A stretch of 64,000 nucleotides of DNA from RYN-230 sp963814645 (GTDB lineage Bacteria > Actinomycetota > Actinomycetes > Streptosporangiales > Streptosporangiaceae): the NCBI GenBank assembly GCA_963814645.1, contig CAWFDX010000004.1, positions 2,232,001 to 2,296,000 of the forward strand, given 5' to 3'. Positions 31,831-41,274 of the stretch are shown one piece after another. Positions within the stretch are counted from its first letter, which is position 1. Every line of letters begins with the position of its first letter. The notes under the pieces were generated by a model. That model had not been told where the DNA came from. It saw only the letters and a list, made by a program, of their open reading frames with translations, and ran no database searches. The position numbers and the translations under genes were made by a program.

Positions 31831-33129
31831 GTGGGATCTGGATCAGGGAGCGCAGCAGAACTGGAGACGGTGGGGCTCACGGTCCGGACCGTCCCCGTCG
31901 CCGACCCAGGTGACCTGGCCGGCCAGTTGCCCGGCCAGGGCGCGCTGGCCTGGATTCACGGCGGCGAAGGGCTCATCGGCTGGGGCGAAGTGGCCCGGGT
32001 CACGCTGCCGGCCGGGCAGGACCGGTTCACAGCGGCCGACAAGTGGCTGCGCGAAGCGCTTGACGGCGCCCGGATCGACGACGAGGTGGGGGCGCCCGGC
32101 TGCGGGCCGGTGGCGTTCGGCAGCTTTACCTTCGATCCGGCATCGGACGGGTCGGTGCTGGTCCTGCCCCAGCTGGTGCTGGGCCGGCGGGGTGGGCAGG
32201 CCTGGCTGACCAGCATCTCCCGGCGCCGGTCAACCCGCCCCACCTGGCCATCCAGTGACCCGGCCGCCTTGGATCGGTCCACTCCGCCGGCGCCGGGTGA
32301 AATCCGCTGGCACGACGGCAGCCGGACCGCGCCGGAGTGGGAACGGGTGGTCGCCGCGGCGGTCAGCCGGATCCGGGCGGGCGGGCTGCGCAAGGTGGTG
32401 CTGGCCCGGGACCTGTACGCGTCCGCGGCGGCGCCGATCGACGAGCGGCTGCTGCTGGCCCGGCTGGCCGCCCGCTACCCGGAGTGCTACACGTTCGCCT
32501 GCGCCGGGCTGGCCGGCGCCACCCCGGAACTGCTGATCAAGCGGCAGGGCTGCCAGGTCAGCTCGCTGGTGCTGGCCGGCACGGCGCCGCGCGGCCAGGA
32601 CCCGGCGGAGGACGCGGCGCTCGGCGCCGGGCTGCTCGCGTCGGCCAAGGAGACCGAGGAGCATGAGTACGCGGCGGCCAGCGTGCGGGACTCGCTGGCC
32701 CCGCTGTGCGACCAGCTCACCGTGGCCGAGCGCCCGGTGCTGCTCAAGTTCGCCAACCTGCAGCACCTGGCCACCACAGTGGATGGCACGCTGTCTGCAC
32801 GGGACGCCAGCGGCGCGGGCCATTCCGTGCTCACGCTGCTGAATGCCCTGCACCCGTCGGCGGCCGTCTGCGGTACCCCGACCGAGGCGGCCATGGAGCT
32901 GATCCGGGAGCTGGAGGGGATGGATCGCGGCCGCTACGCGGGCCCGGTGGGCTGGGTGGACAGCGCCGGGAACGGCGAATGGGGCATCGCGCTGCGCTGC
33001 GCGGAGATCGACGGGCCGCGGGCCCGGCTGTTCGCCGGCGGTGGCATCGTGGCCGACTCCGACCCGGCCGCCGAACTGGCCGAGACGGTCACCAAGTTCC
33101 GCGCCATGCGCTTCGCCCTGGAGGCGTGA
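31831..33129 (+). CDS. menF: Isochorismate synthase (menaquinone branch)
   Basis: This 432-residue chorismate-utilising enzyme has the C-terminal catalytic domain with GGLRKVVLARDL, HPSAAVCGTPTEAAMELI and GRYAGPVGWVDSAGNGEWGI, read as family blocks; the conserved Glu and Gly of the Mg and chorismate site lie in LEGMDRGRYAGPVGW. It converts chorismate to isochorismate, the first step of menaquinone synthesis; a siderophore role (EntC-like) is the alternative, but menD, menC and menE lie further along the window. GTG at 31831 has TACAGT eight bases upstream; a TTG at 31822 overlaps that box. A strong hairpin follows. Confidence 0.88.
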   Translation: MGSGSGSAAELETVGLTVRTVPVADPGDLAGQLPGQGALAWIHGGEGLIGWGEVARVTLPAGQDRFTAADKWLREALDGARIDDEVGAPGCGPVAFGSFTFDPASDGSVLVLPQLVLGRRGGQAWLTSISRRRSTRPTWPSSDPAALDRSTPPAPGEIRWHDGSRTAPEWERVVAAAVSRIRAGGLRKVVLARDLYASAAAPIDERLLLARLAARYPECYTFACAGLAGATPELLIKRQGCQVSSLVLAGTAPRGQDPAEDAALGAGLLASAKETEEHEYAAASVRDSLAPLCDQLTVAERPVLLKFANLQHLATTVDGTLSARDASGAGHSVLTLLNALHPSAAVCGTPTEAAMELIRELEGMDRGRYAGPVGWVDSAGNGEWGIALRCAEIDGPRARLFAGGGIVADSDPAAELAETVTKFRAMRFALEA

Positions 33130-33131
33130 CA

Positions 33132-33168
33132 TCAAACGGCCCGCCCCTGACGGGTGCGGGCCGTTTGA
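33132..33168. terminator. Bidirectional hairpin terminator between menF and the peptide transporter operon
   Basis: TCAAACGGCCCGC (33132-33144) pairs perfectly with 33156-33168, with a loop that can add three more pairs (CCC/GGG). It lies three bases after the menF stop and ten bases from the stop of the convergent ATPase gene, so it can end both transcripts. Confidence 0.85.
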
Positions 33169-33178
33169 GGTGCGCTGA

Positions 33179-35245
33179 TCAGCTCGCGGCGGCGGGCTCG
33201 GCGGTGCCGACCGGGTCGCGGAGCGGGAAGTGGCAGGCCGCCAGGTGGCCGCCGGTGGTGAACGGGCGCAGCGGCGGCTCCTCCTGGGCGCAGAGCTCCT
33301 GGGCCCGCGGGCACCGGGTGCGGAACCGGCAGCCGGACGGCGGGTCGATGGCGGACGGCAGTTCGCCAGCCACCCCCTCCTCCGCCTTCTTCTGAGCCCT
33401 GATCGGGTCGGCCACCGGCACGACGTCGATGAGGCCCTTGGTGTACGGGTGCACCGGGAAGTAGTACACCTCTTCCGACGGGCCAACCTCGACCATCTTG
33501 CCCAGGTACATCACGCCGATCTGTTCCGACAGGTAGCGCACCACGGACAGGTCGTGCGAGATGAACAGGTAGGTCAGCCCGAGGTCGCGCTGCAGGTCCC
33601 GCATCAGGTTCAGGATCTGCGCCTGGATCGACACGTCCAGCGCGGACACCGGCTCGTCCGCGACCAGCAGCTTCGGGTTCAGGATGAGCGCACGGGCCAG
33701 CCCGAGCCGCTGCCGCTGCCCACCGGAGAACTCGTGCGGGTAGCGCTCGATCGCGCCCTGGGGCAGGCCCACCTTGTCCAGGATCTCAGCGATCTTCTTC
33801 TGCTGGTCCCGCCGGCTGCCGATGCCCTGGATGGCCAGTGGCTCGCGCAGGATGGTGGCCACCCGCATCCGCGGGTCCATCGAGGCGTAGGAGTCCTGGA
33901 ACATGAGCTGGACGTCGCGGGCGCGCTTGCGCCGGTCCCGGTGGTTCAGCTTGAGCAGGTCCTCGCCGTCCAGCACGATCGAGCCGGAGTTCGCCTTCTC
34001 CAGGCCGACGATGAGCCGCCCGACGGTGGTCTTGCCGCAGCCGGACTCGCCGACCATGCCGAACGTTTTGCCCGGGCGGATGCCGAAGCTGACGTCGGCG
34101 ACCGCGCTGACCTCGCCCACCTTGCGCTGCAGCACCGCACCGGCCGTGACCGCGAACGACTTCACCAGGTGGTCGGTCTTGAGCAGGTAGCTGCCGCCGT
34201 TCAGCGAGGCGGCCACGTCCTCCAGCTTCACCCTGTCGGTGACCTGGAGCTCGGCCACGCCGGCGTCGTCGGTCCGCTGGCCGACCGGGTAGAAACAGCG
34301 GTAGTCGTGGTCCGCGATGTCCCCTTCCAGCACCGGCTCGTCCTGGCGGCAGGTGTCGGTCACGTACCGGCACCGGGCGGCGAACTTGCAGCCCTTGGGC
34401 GGGGCGGTCAGGTCCGGCGGCTGGCCCGGGATGTTGTACAGCCGGGTCGAGCCTTCCACCGCCTTCTCCGGCAGGGCGCCGAACAGCGCCTCGGTGTACG
34501 GGTGCCGCGGGTTGCCGAACAGCCGGATCGTGCTGGTCGTCTCGACCACCCGGCCGGCATACATGACCGCGGCCCGGTCGGCCCGCCCGGCGATCACGCC
34601 GAGGTCGTGGGTGACCAGGATGACCGCCATGCCCAGCCGCTTGCGCAGGTCATCGATGAGCTCGAGGATCTGCTTCTGGATGGTCACGTCCAGCGCGGTG
34701 GTCGGCTCGTCGGCGATGAGCAGCTTGGGCTCGCAGGCCAGCGCCATTGCGATCATCACGCGCTGCCGCATGCCGCCGGACAGCTGGTGCGGGTAGTTGC
34801 CGACCCGCTCCGCCGGGCGCGGCATGCCGACCAGGCGGAGCACCTCGATGGACCGTTCCCGGGCCGTCTTGGCGTCCGCGCCGCGGTGCAGCACGACCGT
34901 CTCGGAGATCTGGTCCCCGATCGTCATCGTCGGGTTGAGTGACGTCATCGGGTCCTGGAAGATCATGCCGATCTCGTTGCCCCGGACGTGCCGCATCTGG
35001 TCGTCGCTGAGCGCGGAGATTTCCCGGCCGTCCAGCAGGATCTTGCCGTCGGTGATGTGCCCGCCCGGCGGCAGCAGTTGCATGATGGACAGCGCGGTCA
35101 TCGTCTTGCCGCAGCCGGACTCGCCCACGATGCCGAGGCATTCCCCGGCGTCCAGGCTCAGGCTGACGCCCTCCAGCGCGTGCACGGTCGCGCTGCGCAG
35201 CCGGATTTCGGTGCGCAGGTCCTCTAGTTGCAGCAGTGGTGCCAA
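33179..35245 (-). CDS. Fused oligopeptide ABC transporter ATP-binding protein (OppD-OppF type)
   Basis: This 688-residue protein contains two complete nucleotide-binding domains. The first has GESGCGKTMTALSIM, LSGGMRQRVMIAMALA and LLIADEPTTALDVT; the second has GESGCGKTTVGRLIV, FSGGQRQRLGLARALI and LLVADEPVSALDVS. Each is followed by the oligopeptide-type C-terminal Cys region (CKFAARCRYVTDTC and CRFRTRCPRAQELC). It energises peptide import with the two permeases upstream in the operon. The TTG start at 35245 has GAGGA upstream. A hairpin with a one-base bulge (35273-35296) lies in the gap before it. Separate OppD and OppF are usual; this fused form also occurs in actinobacteria. Confidence 0.93.
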   Translation of the reverse strand: MAPLLQLEDLRTEIRLRSATVHALEGVSLSLDAGECLGIVGESGCGKTMTALSIMQLLPPGGHITDGKILLDGREISALSDDQMRHVRGNEIGMIFQDPMTSLNPTMTIGDQISETVVLHRGADAKTARERSIEVLRLVGMPRPAERVGNYPHQLSGGMRQRVMIAMALACEPKLLIADEPTTALDVTIQKQILELIDDLRKRLGMAVILVTHDLGVIAGRADRAAVMYAGRVVETTSTIRLFGNPRHPYTEALFGALPEKAVEGSTRLYNIPGQPPDLTAPPKGCKFAARCRYVTDTCRQDEPVLEGDIADHDYRCFYPVGQRTDDAGVAELQVTDRVKLEDVAASLNGGSYLLKTDHLVKSFAVTAGAVLQRKVGEVSAVADVSFGIRPGKTFGMVGESGCGKTTVGRLIVGLEKANSGSIVLDGEDLLKLNHRDRRKRARDVQLMFQDSYASMDPRMRVATILREPLAIQGIGSRRDQQKKIAEILDKVGLPQGAIERYPHEFSGGQRQRLGLARALILNPKLLVADEPVSALDVSIQAQILNLMRDLQRDLGLTYLFISHDLSVVRYLSEQIGVMYLGKMVEVGPSEEVYYFPVHPYTKGLIDVVPVADPIRAQKKAEEGVAGELPSAIDPPSGCRFRTRCPRAQELCAQEEPPLRPFTTGGHLAACHFPLRDPVGTAEPAAAS

Positions 35246-35305
35246 TTCGTCCTCATCAATGACTGGATGGGAGTACCGGCCAGGTCATGGCGGTACGTAA
35301 CCAGG

Positions 35306-36295
35306 CTATCGGCGCTGCAGGCGGACCTCGACGGCGTCCCGCAGCCCCTCGCCGATAAAGATCGGTGCGGCGATGACCAGCACAATGCATACGCCGGCCG
35401 GGAAGATCAGCCACCAGTAGCCGTCGTTGACGTACTGGATGCCGTCGCTGAGCATGCCGCCCCAGTCCTGCTGCGGGGGCCGGATGCCCAGGCCGAGGTA
35501 ACTGAGCGCGACGATGAGCGCGATGGCGTCGGCCACCTGGAAGGTGGCGTTGACCATGATGGTGCCGATCGCGTTCGGTGCGATGTGCCGCAGCACGGCC
35601 CGCCGGCTGCCGCCGCCCATCACCTTCATCGCCTGCACGTAGTCCCGAGTGCGCAGCGACAGCGCCTCGCCGCGGACCAGCCGGGACGTGGTCAGCCATG
35701 AGGTCAGCGCGATGACCAGGATGAGGACCGGCTTGGTCGGGGTGACCAGGGTCACCACGACGATGGCCAGGAACAGCACCGGGATGGACAGCAGCGCGTC
35801 CACGAGGCGCATCATGACCGAGTCGATCACGCCGCCGAAGTAGCCGGCTATCGCACCCCACAGCACGCCCAGCACGGTGGCCAGCGCGGCGGCGGCGAGG
35901 CCGACCTCCAGCGAGATCTGCCCGGCGACCATGAGCCGGCCCATCACGTCGAATCCGCTGGCGTCGGTGCCCAGCACGTGCTGCCCGTTGGGCGAAATAA
36001 ATTCGTGTGCGAAGTTGACCGTGAGCTGATTAGTCTTGTACAGCAGTGGGCCGACGAAGCAGAACAGCAGCATGAAGACGAAGATGCCGACCCCGGTCAC
36101 GGCCAGCTTGTTCTCGAGGAACACCTCGAGACCACGGCGGAACGTGCTGCGCGGCTTACCAGCCGGCAGCGCGGCAGCCTCCGCGACGGCCTGATCGGGC
36201 TCGTGGATCTCTGTGTCGTACGTGGTGACCAGACCGGTGGTCGCCGACGGGTTTTCCGGGTCCGGAAGTTCCGGTGGGACGCTGGCGAGGCTCAT
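35306..36295 (-). CDS. Peptide ABC transporter permease (DppC/OppC-like)
   Basis: This 329-residue permease has an N-terminal helix (VTGVGIFVFMLLFCFVGPLL) after about 60 cytoplasmic residues, then a binding-protein-dependent permease domain with five helices. The EAA-like coupling loop is VRGEALSLRTRDYVQAMKVMG followed by GGSRRAVLRHIAPNAIG, quoted as landmarks. It pairs with the DppB-like protein encoded just upstream, whose stop overlaps its ATG (ATGA). The operon order is binding protein, DppB, DppC, fused ATPase. The likely substrates are di- or oligopeptides, or nickel or other chelates, which cannot be told apart here. Confidence 0.93.
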   Translation of the reverse strand: MSLASVPPELPDPENPSATTGLVTTYDTEIHEPDQAVAEAAALPAGKPRSTFRRGLEVFLENKLAVTGVGIFVFMLLFCFVGPLLYKTNQLTVNFAHEFISPNGQHVLGTDASGFDVMGRLMVAGQISLEVGLAAAALATVLGVLWGAIAGYFGGVIDSVMMRLVDALLSIPVLFLAIVVVTLVTPTKPVLILVIALTSWLTTSRLVRGEALSLRTRDYVQAMKVMGGGSRRAVLRHIAPNAIGTIMVNATFQVADAIALIVALSYLGLGIRPPQQDWGGMLSDGIQYVNDGYWWLIFPAGVCIVLVIAAPIFIGEGLRDAVEVRLQRR

Positions 36296-37251
36296 TGGCT
36301 CACGTACCTAACGCGCGGGTCGAGCACCGCGTACGCGATGTCGGCGAGCAACGACCCCACGACTGTTGCCACGGCTACGACGATAGTGATTCCGAGCAAG
36401 ATCGGGTAGTCCGAGTTGAGCGCCGACTGGTAGAACAGGTAGCCCATGCCCGGGTAATTGAACACCGATTCGGTGATCAGTGCGCCGGCGATGATCCCGG
36501 GCAGGCTCAGCCCGAGCAGCGTGGCGATCGGGATCAGCGAGTTGCGCAGCACGTGATTGATCAGCACCCGCCGCTCACTGGCTCCCTTGGCCTTGGCCGT
36601 GCGGACGTAATCCTCGGTCAGGTTGTCCAGCACCGAGGAGCGCATGTACCGGCTGAACAGCGCCAGCGTGATCAGGGTCAGCGAGATGATCGGCAGGATC
36701 AGCGCGTTGAAGTTGGTGAACACCACGCCGAGCCCCTCACCCTGCGGGCCTTCCGGCGGGAAGATCGGGATCTTGATCGCGAAGGCCAGGATCAGCAGGA
36801 TGCCGAGCAGGAACGCGGGCATCGCGTAGAACACGGTCGAGAACCCGTTGAAGAAGTGATCCACGAACTTGTTCCGGCGCACCGCCTGGATGACCCCGAC
36901 CGGCACGGCCAGCACCAGGGCCAGGATGGTCGAGATGCCGACCAGGAAGATCGTCTTGGGCAGGTGGGTAGCGAGCAGGGACGCCACGCTCTGGTTCAGC
37001 TTCCAGGAGAAGCCGAGGTTGCCCGCCAGCAGGTGCCGCAGCCACAGCCAGTACTGGCTGTACCACGGCAGGTCGAACCCGTACTGCTGATCGAACTGGC
37101 GGATCGCGCCAGGGTTGCGGAACGAGTTCGGGCCCAGGATGGCGATCGCGGGGTTGCCCGGGATCGCCCGGAGCAGGGCAAACGTGATCACCGTCACTAT
37201 CAGGATGACGACGATCGACTGGAACACCCTGCGGAGCAGAAATACTGTCAC
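36292..37251 (-). CDS. Peptide ABC transporter permease (DppB/OppB-like)
   Basis: This permease of about 319 residues opens TVFLLRRVFQSIVVILIVTV, the standard DppB start. ITFALLRAIPGNPA is the conserved first periplasmic element, and the coupling loop is MRSSVLDNLTEDYVRTAKAKGASERRV, cited as the EAA region. Six membrane helices are visible. I prefer the GTG at 37251, with GGAG at a good distance; a TTG at 37260 lies against the ribosome site. It follows the binding-protein gene after a 100-bp gap with two hairpins. Confidence 0.92.
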   Translation of the reverse strand: MTVFLLRRVFQSIVVILIVTVITFALLRAIPGNPAIAILGPNSFRNPGAIRQFDQQYGFDLPWYSQYWLWLRHLLAGNLGFSWKLNQSVASLLATHLPKTIFLVGISTILALVLAVPVGVIQAVRRNKFVDHFFNGFSTVFYAMPAFLLGILLILAFAIKIPIFPPEGPQGEGLGVVFTNFNALILPIISLTLITLALFSRYMRSSVLDNLTEDYVRTAKAKGASERRVLINHVLRNSLIPIATLLGLSLPGIIAGALITESVFNYPGMGYLFYQSALNSDYPILLGITIVVAVATVVGSLLADIAYAVLDPRVRYVSQ

Positions 37252-37283
37252 TAACTCCAACTCCCCCTTGCGGGCGGTATGGC

Positions 37284-37347
37284 GCGGGGGTGCCGGGTGT
37301 GACCCAGCACCCCCGCGTCCGGCAGCGGTGACCTGATGCGGTCACCG
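37284..37347 (-). promoter_or_regulatory. Two intercistronic hairpins between the binding-protein gene and the permease genes
   Basis: GCGGGGGTGC (37284-37293) pairs exactly with 37307-37316, and CGGTGACC (37326-37333) with 37340-37347. They lie between the stop of the substrate-binding protein gene and the dppB-like start. Such elements often protect or partially terminate the message so that the binding protein is made in excess. Confidence 0.65.
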
Positions 37348-37355
37348 GTTGCCGG

Positions 37356-39215
37356 TTACTTCACGAAATACCAGTTCTCCGGGGTGATGCCAAGCGTTGG
37401 CGGCTGCGGAGTGACACCGCGGAGGTTGTTCTTGATCTCCGTCAGTTCGTAGACGCCGTTGGGCTGGTACTCCACCGGCAGCTGTGGCTGCAGGAAGTCC
37501 TGCCACTTGTACATGGCCGACGACGCGCTGTTGGTCAGCGTGTCGTTGATCAGCGCGTCGTTCTCCTTGTTGCAGTAGCCGCCGGAGTTGGCCGGCACGC
37601 CGCACATGAACAGTTCCTCACCGGTGGGCTGGTAGTCCGGGGCGAAGTTCCAGCCGCCGCCCCAGTTGGCCATGTCCCAGCTGCAGGAGCTCTTCGTGAC
37701 CACGCAGTTGCCGCCAGCCAGGGCGATGACCTGGTTGAACGGCTCCGGCTTGAGGTTCAGCTTGATGCCGACCGCGGCCGCGTTGGACTGCAGCTGCGTC
37801 ATCTCCGAGGTGATCCATGCGGTGCCGTTCGCGAACGGCAGCGTGAAGGACATCGCCTGCCCAGACTTGATGCCCGGCCCGCACTTGCTCGGGTCGGTGC
37901 AGGTGGTCGTCCCGTTCGGGGTGACCTTCCAGCCGTGGCTGGACAGCAAGGTCTTGGCCTTGGACTCGCTGAACGGGAACGGGTCACCGGTGGGTGCGCT
38001 CGGCGACAGGAACTGCGTCTTCGGCGTGTTCGGCACCGGCCCCACCGTGGCCAGGCCGTAGCCGCGCAGCGGGCCCTGGATCACCGACTTCTGGTTCATC
38101 AGGTAGGCCAGCGCCTGCCGGAAGTACAGCTGCTTGATGATCCCGGCGTTGCCGGTCGTGCTCTGGTAGTTCAGCACGTAGTAGTTGATGCCCCAGGAGT
38201 ACAGCGGGGCCAGCGTGTAACCGTGCAGCGGGTTGGTCCCGACCGTGGCCGACACCGGCTTGGCCGGGGCGTCCTGCTCAGGCAGGTAGCCGACGTCCAC
38301 GCTGGAGTTCGGCGCCTGGAGCACGCTGTACTCGGCCGAGTCCGTGGTGAACGGCACTTCCTGGAACTGCGACAGGGTCGGCTTGACCGGGCCGGAGTAG
38401 GACTTGTTCGGCACGAAGGTGATGTGCCCGTCCGCGTTGAACGAGCTCAGCTTCCACGGCCCGTCCACGACCGACCAGAGTGGCGACGACGCGTAGCTGT
38501 TCAGCGTCTTCGACTGCCCGTCCAGGTAGGTGTAGACAGCCTTGCAGTCGCTCACCGTGGTGGTGCAGTGGCTCGGCCCGGACGCGGTCTTGTCCCACGC
38601 CTCCGGCATCGGGTAGATCTGCGCCAGTTCGTTGTACAGGAACCAGCTGTGCGAGTAGCTCTTGTCCATCGTCATGGTCAGCTGCGTCGGGCTGACCACC
38701 TTGACGTCCTTGACGATGGCCGCCGGGAACCCGGTGTAGCCGCCGTAGTTGGCCGGCTCCGCGGTCTCCATGTTGATCCAGAACATCACGTTGGACGCCG
38801 TCACCGGCTGGCCGTCCGACCACATGTAGTGCTTGAGCGTGATCGTCACCTTGTTGCCACTGAACGTGGGCGCGTTCGCCACACTCAGCGACGCGTTGTA
38901 GTTCGGGGTGTTGCCCTGGCCGAACCAGTACAGCGGCCGGTACAGCAGGTCCTGCAGGTAGCTGATGTTGGACACGCTGAAGTCAGCGCTGCTGGAGTAC
39001 GGGAAGATGTAGTTCGGTGTCGTTGACGGGGGCAGGGCGTAGACGGCGGTGCCGCCCTTCACCTTGGTGCCGCCGGTGCTCGAGGAGGACGACGAACCGC
39101 TGCCCCCGCAGCCTGCCGCGACGAGCGCCAGCGCAGCGGCGCCGGCAAACACGAAGGCAATCCTGCTGCGGAGCCTGGATCTTGGTTGTCCTTGCTGATT
39201 AGGGGCTCGCCCCAT
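37356..39215 (-). CDS. Peptide ABC transporter substrate-binding lipoprotein
   Basis: This 619-residue extracytoplasmic solute-binding protein (family 5) has a lipoprotein signal: basic residues RSRLRSRIAFVF, a hydrophobic core and the lipobox LVAAGCGGS, followed by a Gly/Ser linker. The body shows YALPPSTTPNYIFPY, then LTITLKHYMWSDGQPVTASNV-type sequence with the family's WSDG-x-PV signature, and DVGYLPEQDAPAK. Anchored outside the membrane, it delivers peptides to the permeases encoded next in the operon. ATG at 39215 has AAGGAG eight bases before; a GTG at 39221 is too close to it. Confidence 0.93.
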   Translation of the reverse strand: MGRAPNQQGQPRSRLRSRIAFVFAGAAALALVAAGCGGSGSSSSSSTGGTKVKGGTAVYALPPSTTPNYIFPYSSSADFSVSNISYLQDLLYRPLYWFGQGNTPNYNASLSVANAPTFSGNKVTITLKHYMWSDGQPVTASNVMFWINMETAEPANYGGYTGFPAAIVKDVKVVSPTQLTMTMDKSYSHSWFLYNELAQIYPMPEAWDKTASGPSHCTTTVSDCKAVYTYLDGQSKTLNSYASSPLWSVVDGPWKLSSFNADGHITFVPNKSYSGPVKPTLSQFQEVPFTTDSAEYSVLQAPNSSVDVGYLPEQDAPAKPVSATVGTNPLHGYTLAPLYSWGINYYVLNYQSTTGNAGIIKQLYFRQALAYLMNQKSVIQGPLRGYGLATVGPVPNTPKTQFLSPSAPTGDPFPFSESKAKTLLSSHGWKVTPNGTTTCTDPSKCGPGIKSGQAMSFTLPFANGTAWITSEMTQLQSNAAAVGIKLNLKPEPFNQVIALAGGNCVVTKSSCSWDMANWGGGWNFAPDYQPTGEELFMCGVPANSGGYCNKENDALINDTLTNSASSAMYKWQDFLQPQLPVEYQPNGVYELTEIKNNLRGVTPQPPTLGITPENWYFVK

Positions 39216-39221
39216 TACCAC

Positions 39222-39525
39222 GGCTCCTTACGCACAGGGAGCGGCCGGGGCACGGGTAGCGCCGGCCGGTCCGACAGACATGGTTGTAAGGCCGGAAGAC
39301 CGGCTATTGGCTAGATCAGCACGACCCACGTCGCACCGACAAGTGAACGCACCAGCTTGGGACACTTTCGTGACTTGAGCGTAACAGGCACGTACTCTTC
39401 CGCCAGCACGCCCCGGTCTCGGGATGAATTACACATAGTCCGGCCTTGTATAGCAAATCTGCCTGCTTCGGCCCGAATCGGGGGGTAACCCTCCTGGCTA
39501 GGCCCGGCACCGCGGCGCGCGGCCG
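39222..39525. other. Intergenic region upstream of the peptide transporter operon
   Basis: The 304 bp between the transporter operon start and the end of menD hold no credible gene. The composition is AT-richer than the surrounds near 39270-39320 and 39420-39470, as expected of a minus-strand promoter. I cannot point to a confident -10/-35 pair or an operator. Confidence 0.5.
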
Positions 39526-41274
39526 TCAGCCGAGCCCGCGGCTGGCGCCCATGGCGGCCTCGTGCAGCCGCTGCCGCAGCGCCGCGCCCGCGGCCCGGCC
39601 GGCCGGCACCTCGACGATGCGCAGCCCGCTGCCGCGCAGCGCGGCGGGCAGCTCCGCGGCCTCGCGCAGTTCCCGGTAGGGCAGCCCGGCCGCCGCGGCC
39701 AGCGCGCTGAACCGGGCGCCGTGCGGGGTGCCGAAGATGCGCTCGAAGCTGTCCGGGAACGCGGCCGGCTCCAACGAGGAGAAGATGCCGCCGCCGTCGT
39801 TGCTGGCCACCACGATGACCAGGTCGGGGCGGGGCTCGCCGGGCCCGGCGAACAGGCCGGGACTGTCGTGCAGCACGGCCAGGTCGCCGAGCAGCGCCAC
39901 CGCGGGGCCGCCGCCTGCCGCCTGGTGGGCCAGGGCCGCGCCGGACGCGGCGGAGATCAGCCCGTCGATGCCGCTGGCGCCCCGGCTGGCCAGCACGCGC
40001 AGCCCGGCCCGGGCCGCCATCTGCCGGTCCAGGTCCCGGATGGGCAGGCTGGACGCGGCCCAGAGCAGCGCGCCGTCCGGCAGCGCCGCGGCCAGGTCAC
40101 GGGCCAGCCGCGGCTCGGTCAGCTCAGGCCCGGCGTCGAGGACGGCGTCCAGCGCGCCGCGGGCGGCCGCGTCGGCCTGCTGCCAGCCGCGCAGCCAGTC
40201 CGTGGCCGGGCCGGGCGGCGGCCCGCCAGCCAGCCGGATCCTGGCCGCCACGTCCGTGGCCGTCCGGGCCGGATCGGCCCACCGGCCGGGGCCCTGGGTG
40301 AGCACCACGTGCCGGGCGCCGTGCCCGGCGGCCTGCCGCAGGAAGCCCAGCTGGCCCCGGGACAGCCCCGGCCGCCCGGCCGAGATGACCAGGTCCGGCC
40401 GGTGCGCGGCGGTGAACGTGGGGTCATCCAGCAGGTACTGGTAGGCGGTCAGCGCAGTGCTCCCCCGCCGCGCCCCGGACGACGGTTCCGCCAGCACCGG
40501 CCAGCCCGCCGCTTCGGCTAGCGCGGCCAGCGGGCCGGCCTGCACCGCTCCATCACCAGCCAGCAGAACGCCCCGTTCGGCCCACGGCAGCTCCAGGGCA
40601 CCCGGCTGTCCGGGGCTGGTCTCCCCGGCGAGCCGGGTCCAGGCTTCGCCACCCGGCCGCCCGTCCAGTGACTCTGGCCAGCCTGCCGGGTCGCGCTCCG
40701 GCGGCCCGGCGTCGGGCAGGCCGGGCACCAGCGGGTCGCGCAGCGGGAGGTTGACCTGCACCGGGCCGGGAAAGCCGCCATCCGCCCCGGCCGCGGCCGC
40801 CCAGGCGCGGCAGGCCAGCGACCGCCAGTAGCTGTTCATCCCCGGGCGGGCTTCCGGCACGCCCACGTCGGCGAACCAGCGGGCCGCGCCGCCGTACAGG
40901 TGGAGCTGGTCGATGGTCTGGTTCGCGCCGGTGCCGCGCAGTTCGGGCGGCCGGTCCGCGGTGAGCAGCAGCAGCGGCACACCGGACTCGTCCGCCTCGA
41001 TCACGGCGGGGTGGAAGTTGGCCGCCGCACTGCCCGAGGTGCACAGCACCGCGGCCGGCCGGCCGCTCGTCTTGGCCAGGCCGAGCGCCAGGAACGCCGC
41101 CGTCCGCTCGTCGATCCGCACGTGCAGCCGGAGCGGGCCGTCCGCGGCACACCGCTCGTGCAGCGCCATGGCCAGCGGCGCGCTGCGCGAACCCGGCGCC
41201 AGCACCACCTCGCGCAGCCCGCAGCGGATCAGCTCGTCGGCGAAGACCGTGGCGAACGCGGTGGACGGGTTCAT
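39526..41274 (-). CDS. menD: 2-succinyl-5-enolpyruvyl-6-hydroxy-3-cyclohexene-1-carboxylate synthase
   Basis: This 582-residue thiamine diphosphate enzyme begins NPSTAFATVFADELIRCGLR followed by VVLAPGSRSAPLA, the classical MenD opening. RIDERTAAFLALG contains the catalytic Glu, and the C-terminal cofactor motif runs from GDLAVLHDSPG to SNDGGGIFS. It adds a 2-oxoglutarate-derived succinyl group to isochorismate in menaquinone synthesis. The ATG at 41274 overlaps the menC stop (ATGA), so menC-menD are translated as a unit. The upstream frame is open but does not look like MenD. Confidence 0.93.
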   Translation of the reverse strand: MNPSTAFATVFADELIRCGLREVVLAPGSRSAPLAMALHERCAADGPLRLHVRIDERTAAFLALGLAKTSGRPAAVLCTSGSAAANFHPAVIEADESGVPLLLLTADRPPELRGTGANQTIDQLHLYGGAARWFADVGVPEARPGMNSYWRSLACRAWAAAAGADGGFPGPVQVNLPLRDPLVPGLPDAGPPERDPAGWPESLDGRPGGEAWTRLAGETSPGQPGALELPWAERGVLLAGDGAVQAGPLAALAEAAGWPVLAEPSSGARRGSTALTAYQYLLDDPTFTAAHRPDLVISAGRPGLSRGQLGFLRQAAGHGARHVVLTQGPGRWADPARTATDVAARIRLAGGPPPGPATDWLRGWQQADAAARGALDAVLDAGPELTEPRLARDLAAALPDGALLWAASSLPIRDLDRQMAARAGLRVLASRGASGIDGLISAASGAALAHQAAGGGPAVALLGDLAVLHDSPGLFAGPGEPRPDLVIVVASNDGGGIFSSLEPAAFPDSFERIFGTPHGARFSALAAAAGLPYRELREAAELPAALRGSGLRIVEVPAGRAAGAALRQRLHEAAMGASRGLG

